Shown: positions 57,485 to 64,000 of the stretch, in pieces
Numbering within the stretch: position 1 is the stretch's first letter
Layout: every line of letters starts with the position of its first letter
Assembly: GCA_015179125.1 (NCBI GenBank)
Contig: WHVA01000185.1
Span: 1-64,000, forward strand
DNA length: 64,000 nucleotides
Direction of reading: 5' to 3'
From: Gautieria morchelliformis
Taxonomy: Eukaryota; Basidiomycota; Agaricomycetes; Gomphales; Gomphaceae
Notes under the pieces: generated by a model
What the model was told of the DNA's origin: nothing
Database searches by the model: none
What the model saw: only the letters and a program-made list of their open reading frames with translations
Position numbers and translations under genes: made by a program

Positions 57485-57687
57485 TGTAAAGGATGTCAAT
57501 CTTAAGACCTTGTATCCCAAGGGCACTACAGAACTTGACCAATGAGTGGTATTCTGAATGCTAGGTAGTGACAGGTAAGAGTAAGATGCGATGGGAACCG
57601 CTGGCCGGTTCCCACGCATAAACTATACAGTGGGTCCCTAAGGGGCCCACTGGGATTATGTACATGTAGATACATGGGTTATTTACA
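57485..57687 (-). repeat. Gypsy 5' LTR, copy 2
   Basis: 203 bp, starting TGTAAATAACC and ending CCTTTACA on the minus strand. It lacks 12 bp present in the 3' LTR and otherwise differs at only a few bases, so the insertion is younger than the copia element. Confidence 0.92.
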
Positions 57688-57942
57688 CCGGGCCACGGCA
57701 CCAACCCAGCATCACATAATGCTCCCGGTGCTTTCAAGTTGCTATACGCCTCACTCGGCACCCCCGCACCAGGGAACTCCGCTCTGACCGCTACCACACC
57801 CACAACAAACTTTCCCACGGTCCCGGCCCAGCAGAGAAAAAGAAAATCCCAGTATACCACGAAAAACCACCTATATACACACCTAGAACCTAATAGACAA
57901 CACCACCGGGGGCGAGCCTACAGAACACAGCACACAGCAGAA

Positions 57943-59436
57943 ATGGCGGCTCCATCGACGGCCACCAGCAACAAGGGGCGCGCGCCGCCCGCAACTGCGG
58001 CGACGCGATCCGACAGTCAGCGCCGGCTACGCTCTGACCCCCAGAACGCTAGAAGAGATGAGACGGAATGGGCGAAGGGCGATCACGATCCGATAGCTGC
58101 GCAGGATTACCTGCTGTCCAAGAAACTCCTGCCGGAAAGCCAAGTAGTCACGTACTATAGCCTGGCCACGGCGCTGCTGCACTTAGCGGAGTCACAGAGT
58201 ATGTCGAAGACGCTGGATGAAGGCATGAGGGCGGTCTCGACTCTGCTAACCAACCTGGCGGACCGCACCACGATCTCTGCGGTGGCAACGGGCGTCAACG
58301 AGCGCCTTCAGGGATCATGACCCCAGTCCTACAGAAGATCGAAGACGCCACGGCAGCAATCAGGGTGTCGACAGACAGTCTAGCGAGCACAGTGGAGGAG
58401 CTCAGGCAGGAGAGTGACGGCACAGCGGATAGAATAGTGGAAGCGGTGACAGCTCAGCTGCCGACGCACCGCGCATCGGAAAGCGACAGTGGAGGGGACA
58501 CCAGCGGCGCGATGCAACACCAGACATATGCGTCAGTTGCTGGGTGGGGATGCGACGCAAGAGTAAGGGCAAGGGAGGGGGTGAAGCTTAGACAGGTCCT
58601 GATCGACACAGGGGAGCCAGGCACGCAAATCCTGGAAGAGATGGACAGTGTGGGGCTGGCGAGGAGAGCCAACGAGATACTGCCGGATATGGGAGCGGCT
58701 GCTGATCACGCGGTCGTGAGCGCGAGGCGGCTGAGTAACGGAGGGGTCCTCTTAGAGCTCGGGAGCGAGGGATCGGCCAAGTGGATTAACGAGGCACAGC
58801 AGCGGATCCAGTTCACAACCAAGCTAGCGCCAGATGCCAGAATGAAGACATGCCTGTTCCCGATAGTCATACAATTCGTCCCGCTCCACTTCGGCCCGGG
58901 AAGGGAGGAGGAGCTGCGAGCGGTGGAAGGTTATAACAAGCTTCCCTGCGGCGCCATAGATAAAGCGAGGTGGCTCAAGCCGGTGTACCACAGAGCCACC
59001 AACCAGACCTGCGGCCACGCGCTACTCACTTTTATGAGCCCGGAGGTGGCTAACAAGTCAGAAGAGGGTGTACGCGGAGAAATGCAAAAAGGAACCCACC
59101 AGATGCCTTAAGTGCCAGGGGTGGAACCACCTGTCCTACACCTGCCCACAACAGTACGACACCTGCGGTACATGTGGGGACCGGCACAGAACAACAGACT
59201 GCGCCCAACCTGGGAGGCTGCAGTGCGTCTCCTGCCAAACGGAAGGCCACGCTAGCTGGGACAGGGCATGCCCCACATTAGCCAGTAAGTGCGGGGAGCT
59301 CGATGCTAGGCTCCTTGAAAATCAGATGCCGTATTTCCCCACCGAGGAGCCGTGGATGCACGTGTCGCAACCACCCAAGCCCACCCCCCCCGGCTCACTG
59401 GATAGCGACGGACCCGCATGCCAGTGCCAGCAATGA
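57943..59436 (+). pseudogene. LINE ORF1 (Gag-like) with zinc knuckles
   Basis: The start MAAPSTATSNKGRAP at 57943 runs to a TGA at 58318-58320 that overlaps the next ATG at 58317 (ATGA). The second frame (TPVLQKIEDATAAIRV) runs to 59111, and a third frame from about 59068 carries CLKCQGWNHLSYTC, CGTCGDRHRTTDC and CVSCQTEGHASWDRAC. The three frames line up as one RNA-binding ORF1 with two shifts. The ATGA overlap could be a real stop-restart, but the second shift (near 59060) is plainly damage. Confidence 0.75.
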
Positions 59437-59540
59437 CTGGCACACCGTCTCACACCACAAAGGTAAGTACAGACAGACTACTATCCCATTCCAGCGCACC
59501 CAGCAGGGGACACCCAGACCCAGCCAAGCACGCCTGATGC

Positions 59541-62500
59541 CCCTGCCCCGTATGTTGTGGTGCAGGGACTTCAACAGACACCACCCCATGTGGGACGAGG
59601 AGCGGAATCACCACCTATTCACGGCAGCAGCGAACAGGGCGGCGGAGGAGCTCATATCCATGCTGGCGGACTACAACATGGTGATGTCGCTACCAAAACG
59701 CACGCCAATGCTGCAGTCCATGGCCACGAGAAACTGGACGAGGGTCGATAATGTTTTCTGCACAGATAACGCGACCAAGATGATAGTCACATGTGACACA
59801 AACCCCAGCCTGAGGGGGCCGGGTACGGACCATGTACCGGTCCTCACCATGCTACACATGGAGACCAAGCTCAGCCCGCCAGCCCCGTTCCGGAACTACA
59901 GGATGGTTGATTGGGGGCAATTCAGGGAGCAGCTGGCAGAACGCCTGGAGGCCGCCCCAGGACCAAAAGAGCTCACCACGACAGAAGAGTTCGACAAGGC
60001 CGTTACAGCCCTGACCACTGCCATTCAAGACACGATTGACACAGCAGTGCCACTCTCCAACCCGGTGCCGCATTCACGCCAGTGGTGGAGCAGAGAGCTC
60101 ACAGTCCTAAAGAAGGCTAAGAACAGGCTGAACAATGCATCCTATGTACATCAGGCGATCGCTGACCATCCCTCTCACCAGGAACATCGCGAGGTCAGCG
60201 AAAAGTATGGAATGGCTATAAAGAAGGCCAAGGCCCAGCACTGGGAGGAGTATCTGGAAGGCCTAGATGATCACCTGCTATGGACTTCCAACAAATACCC
60301 CACCAACCCAGCGACAGATGGCGGTAGGTCCAGGGTGCCCTTGCTCAGGACCAGTACTGCGGATGGGGAAGAACAGACTGCGGAAACCAACGAGGAAAAG
60401 AGTGGCCTCTTAGCAGCTGCCTTCTTCCCACCTAAGCCCGCGGCGTCACAGGTACCACCTGGCTACAGATACCCAAGAAGAGTCCCGTACAGCTTCCAAC
60501 TCCAGGAGAGCCAAATCAGATGACAGATATTGAAATTGAAGCCCCACAAAGCCCAGGGGACGACGGCATCCCTAACATAATCCTTAGAGAGACGGTTGAC
60601 CTAATCGCTGAGTACCTACTGCACATCTACCGAGCCACGTTTGCGCTACAGACATATAGTGACAGGTGGAAATCGTGGGTCACAGTAGTACTTCGAAAGC
60701 CCGGCAAAGCCAGATACGATGCTCCCAAGTCCTACCGGCCGATAGCACTCCTGAATACACTTGGCAAGCTGCTAACGGCGATAGTGGCGGAGGACCTGAC
60801 ATACATGACGGATAAGCACCAGCTCCTGCCGGCGAACCACTTCGGCGGGAGGCCGGGTAGAACCACGACGGACTCCCTACATCTGGTGGTCAACAAAATC
60901 AAGGGGGCGTGGAGGAGGAAAAAAGTAGTGGTAATGCTGTTCCTAGACATCGAGGGGGCTTTCCCAAACGCCGTCACCGACCGGCTGCTGCACAACATAC
61001 GCAAGCGTCGAGTGCCGGAGGAGTATGTGCTTTTCGTGGAACGGATGTTGACAGACAGACGAACGCAGCTAAAGTTCGACGACTATACGTCAGGGTGGAC
61101 AGGAATAAACAATGGTATAGGGCAAGTGGACCCGCTGTCCATGATTCTCTACCTATTCTATAATGCTGACCTCCTAGATGTCCCCACCAAGAAGGGGCAA
61201 GCCGCGGTGGCCTTTGTCGATGACGCAAATTTATATGCGGAGGGCGACACTTACGAGGATGCCTATGATAGTCTGAGGGATATGCTGCTGAAGCCGGGCG
61301 GAGCGAAGGAATGGACTCGAACCCACCACTCAAGGTTCGAGAAGACCAAGTTCGCAGTGGTAGGGTTCTCGAGGAGACGCACTCAAGACCCGGACCGCCC
61401 AGGAAGAACCAAGCCGGCAGGGAGGCCAGACTTCCTCTATGATGGCGTAGCCATCAAGCCAGCAACGGCCCACAAGTTCCTAGGGGTTTTCCTGGACGAG
61501 GAGTTGTGTTGGAATGTGCAGTCAGAGAAAGCCGTGGCAAAGGCCGCTAAGTGGACTCTACTATTTCGCAGACTAGCTAAGCCATCTACAGGTGTCCGGG
61601 TCGAGCTCATGAGGCAACTCTACCAGGCAGTAGCAATCCCTAAATTCACTTATGCTGCGGACGTCTGGTTCACACCGGTGCAAAGACATGAAAAGGGAAA
61701 AGGGCAAAAGGGTCAGTAGGGGTAGTTCAAAAACTGACCTCGGTGCAGAGAATTGCCGCGATCGCCATCACGGGAGCGATGAGGACAACGGCCACGGATG
61801 TCCTGGAGGCTCACGCCAACATCCTACCCGTGGAACTCCTACTGCAGAACGTTTGCTACCGTGCGGCCACCCGACTAGTTGCTCTACCGAAAATCCACCC
61901 CCTCCATTGTCCAGTGCACTCCTGTGCCAGGTGCCTGGTTAAGAGATACCCCTCCCCCTGCACCTACTGCTCCACAGCTTCAGCCTCGTACCGGACGAAT
62001 ACGAGTCGATCCTCCCCTCCCTACAACGGCCGGATGCAGCTCAACACTTCGACACAGACATCGCAGAGAACAGGGAGGCCTCTAAGGATGGGGACAGGGA
62101 TGACAGCGCGGATGTAAAGATATATGCAGACGGCTCTGGGGTAGAGGGAGAGGCAGGGGCGGCCGCGGTCCTATACAGGAGAGGGAGGAGGGTAGCAGCG
62201 CTGAGGTACCACTTGGGCTCGCTGTCTGATCGACATACGAGGCGGAGGCAGTTGGAGTGTCCCTTGCGCTGGAGCTCCTGTCGAAGGAGAGGGACGTCCG
62301 GTCGGCGACCGTCCTGCTGGACAACCAGGCGGTCGTTCAGTCAGTGTGCCACATAAAGCCCAGACCAGCCCAGCACATCATGGACCAGGTCAACAATATG
62401 GCCAACACAGCGGCTAGACCAACGCGGCGGCGCAAGCTTGAGCGCAGGATCACGTGGATATCAGGACATGATGGGGTAGAAGGCAACGAGGTGGCGGACG

Positions 62501-63054
62501 CAGAAGTGAAGGAAGCAGCAGGGGGCAACTGCAGCCTGACAGGTGAGTTGCCAGCATACTTGCGCGGGGGACCACTGCCGCGCAGCATAGCAGCTGCGCG
62601 ACAACAGTTCAGAGCGGGCCTCAGACAAGAATGGAGGAGGCGATGGGTGACATCGCCCAGATACGCCAGGCTGGTCAAGATCGACAGTGCCATTCCCTTG
62701 GGAAAGTACAACGACATGATGATGGAGTTCACCCGCGCTCAGACGAGTTTGGTCACCCACCTAGGCACGGGACATGTTCCACTCAACAGCCACCTCCACC
62801 GGATCAAGAGGACGGCCTCGCCCCTCTGCCCGGCGTGCGGACAGGCGGACGAAACAGTGCACCACTACCTGTTCGACTGCCCCGCACATGAGCACGCCAG
62901 ACACGCGGTAAGAAGGAAGCTGGGCAGCAAGGCAAAGTCAGCGAAGGTACTCCTGGGGAGCAAAAAGGGACTGGTTGCGCTGCTATGCTTCGCGGCTGCC
63001 ACGAAACGGTTGACTGGAGTATTCGGTGACGTCACTTATCATACCCCTAGTTAA
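59541..63054 (+). pseudogene. LINE ORF2: endonuclease remnant, RT, RNase H
   Basis: The endonuclease keeps only its second half: CRDFNRHHPMWD near 59562, RVDNVF and GTDHVPVLT near 59820. Its N-terminal half is missing. RT reads from 60520 with SPGDDGIPN, YRPIALLNTLGKL, LFLDIEGAFPN and the catalytic AFVDDANLYAEG near 61210. After a frameshift near 61715, RNase H shows YADGSGVEGEAG (62130), YEAEAVGVSLAL (62240, shifted), VLLDNQAVVQS and SGHDGVEGNEVAD. A C-terminal CPACGQADETVHHYLFDC finger precedes the TAG-like end at 63052-63054. It would nick and reverse-transcribe at the target; this copy cannot. Confidence 0.85.
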
Positions 63055-63553
63055 AGAGATAACTACCTATCAGACAGACGCTAGCGGGTCAGAGCACAAT
63101 GGAGACGCCCCACCGTCACACCCACACCAATAGCTCGGGCAACGGCGTGGATAGACTCGGCGTAGCGGGGATGGAAGGATCAAGCCCTTCGCGATGGACA
63201 AGGCGGCACGGCACCACACCACGGGCTGTCTTTTATTTCTTTTCAGCTGCGGCGCTCTCACATGTCGTGCAGGCTCGCTCAGGCGGCCGAGCACTTACGA
63301 AGTCAGACACATCACATGTGCCCAACAACCAGGGAGAGAGAATACCTTACCTCACAAGAGGGTGGGGCGGCGACCGGGCCGACGGGGGAGTAGGACCGTC
63401 GTCGGTGCAGCCGCCCGCCTGGGGACGCAGCGGGTAGGGAACCTCAGGGAGCGAGGAGGAAGGCCCACCCTGTTATAGGTACTTTGCATGTAGCGACCAC
63501 CATATGACTTCCTGAGGTCGTATAAAATGAAAAAAAAAAAAAAAAAAAAAAAA
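63055..63553 (+). other. LINE 3' UTR and poly(A)
   Basis: About 475 bp of non-coding tail ends GTATAAAATG followed by 24 A residues at 63530-63553, marking the 3' end of the LINE. Confidence 0.8.
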
Positions 63554-64000
63554 CCCCGCACCAGCCCCAGGCAGGACCCACCCCGGGACCCACACCCACA
63601 CTAGGACCCAACATAGGACCCGTGATGGTGACAGCCCGCGGCGTAGGCGCAGCGAGAGGGGGATCGTGTTCGAGCTGTGGTTCGGGGTTGTGTCTGCATG
63701 TGGGTGGGGAGGCGGCGACCCCGTGGCCTGGTAGGCGTGGGCGTGCTGCGTGGGCGTGGGCGGGGGCGGGGGCGGGGGCGGGGGGAGCATGTGCGAGGGG
63801 GTGGGGTACGCGTTGGGCGTAGGCGCGGGTCCGTCGCAGTTCCAGGTCACGAGTGGCGTGGCGGGCGGGTTCACGAAGACCCGGCTCGTGCATTTGCCGA
63901 CGTGGCGGCGGCGGGGTTTGGGGGGCTCTGCGAGGGCCTCGGTAAGGGTAAGGGTGCGGGTAAGGGTGCGGTGGCGGCGACGGTGGTGGGCGCGGGGAAT
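63554..64000 (-). pseudogene. Pro-rich reading frame truncated by the LINE
   Basis: A minus-strand frame open from the window edge reads TEALAEPPKPRRRHVGK, FVNPPATPLVTWNCDGPAP, a run of nine Pro, and HADTTPNHSSNTIPLSLR. It then runs into the LINE poly(A), read as Phe codons, and stops at about 63473. It has high GC, and the VTWNCDG segment looks like ordinary protein rather than repeat. The family is not recognised. Confidence 0.35.

Larger units (their letters stand above)
48201..57687 (-). mobile_element. Ty3/gypsy chromovirus copy 2, full length, TSD CCGGG
   Basis: The element runs from 5' LTR (57485-57687) to 3' LTR (48201-48415) on the minus strand. It is flanked by CCGGG at 48196-48200 and 57688-57692. 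All genes of the family are present: gag-PR, RT-RH, integrase-chromodomain and ORF3. Frameshifts in gag (about 56110), RT (about 53640 and 53310), RNase H (about 52865) and the chromodomain (about 51030) make it non-autonomous. It is the only copy here with the 3' end, so it defines the family at 9,487 bp including a 329-bp solo LTR inside ORF3. Confidence 0.93.
57693..63553 (+). mobile_element. Tad-like LINE, decayed
   Basis: This is a non-LTR element with ORF1 (zinc knuckles), an endonuclease remnant, RT, RNase H and a 3' poly(A) run at 63530-63553. Its 5' end is uncertain. The gypsy TSD shows that 57693 was once joined to 48195, so the LINE leader may extend to about 48080. No TSD could be fixed around the LINE. 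Confidence 0.85.

Noticed and set aside
63622..64000. Gly-rich plus-strand frames at the right end
   Set aside because: They are antisense to a Pro-rich frame that has ordinary sequence segments, and they contain only low-complexity runs.
63930..64000. GGTAAGGGT-type repeats suggesting a telomere
   Set aside because: Units are irregular and short and do not match the TTAGGG repeat in tandem.

Overview
The window is a nuclear, transposon-dense accessory region from a filamentous basidiomycete, most likely an agaricomycete. The evidence is many 46-70 nt GT-AG introns, a Plavaka-type DNA transposase, a fungal-type (FunK1) kinase, an F-box/LRR gene, a Tad-like LINE with an RNase H domain, and Ty1/copia and chromodomain Ty3/gypsy elements. 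No rRNA, tRNA or CRISPR array was recognised.

Layout. 1-1294: 3'-truncated copia pol fragment. 1750-2310: old LTR remnant. 2319-7131: an F-box/LRR pseudogene in two pieces with a dead Plavaka transposase between them. 7132-20000: a small gene cluster with three copies of a pepsin-like (A1) aspartic protease that has no visible signal peptide, an apparently intact F-box/LRR gene and a fungal protein of unknown function. Two protease copies lie on long inverted-repeat arms (about 8695-11355 and 17318-19935) and read as 12-exon genes in phase throughout. 20222-24715: a complete but decayed copia element with both LTRs. 24801-26396: a hAT-like element with 8-bp target-site duplications (TSDs). 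28786-30258: a duplicated segment carrying an 860-bp solo LTR. 30259-38499: gypsy copy 1, truncated at its 3' end. 38500-39094: a gene cut by that element's LTR. 39403-41781: decayed FunK1 kinase. 41972-43176: decayed Tc1/mariner transposase. 43800-44395: minisatellite. 44482-45093: second copy of the duplicated segment. 46365-47358: second hAT-like element with TSD. 48201-57687: full-length gypsy copy 2 with a CCGGG TSD. 57693-63553: decayed Tad-like LINE ending in poly(A). 63554-64000: Pro-rich reading frame cut by the LINE.

The most unusual item is the gypsy family. Both copies carry a third ORF of about 660 residues, with a coiled coil and a basic patch, between the integrase-chromodomain and the 3' LTR on the sense strand. 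Both also have one in-frame UGA between protease and reverse transcriptase, lying in the loop of a conserved 7-bp hairpin. In copy 2 the third ORF is broken by a solo LTR with its own TSD, and the first catalytic Asp of integrase is Asn.

The autonomous-type elements all look dead: each has frameshifts, stops or deletions. Several of the stops are CGA-to-TGA changes at CpG. The possibly active host genes are the two inverted proteases and the F-box gene.
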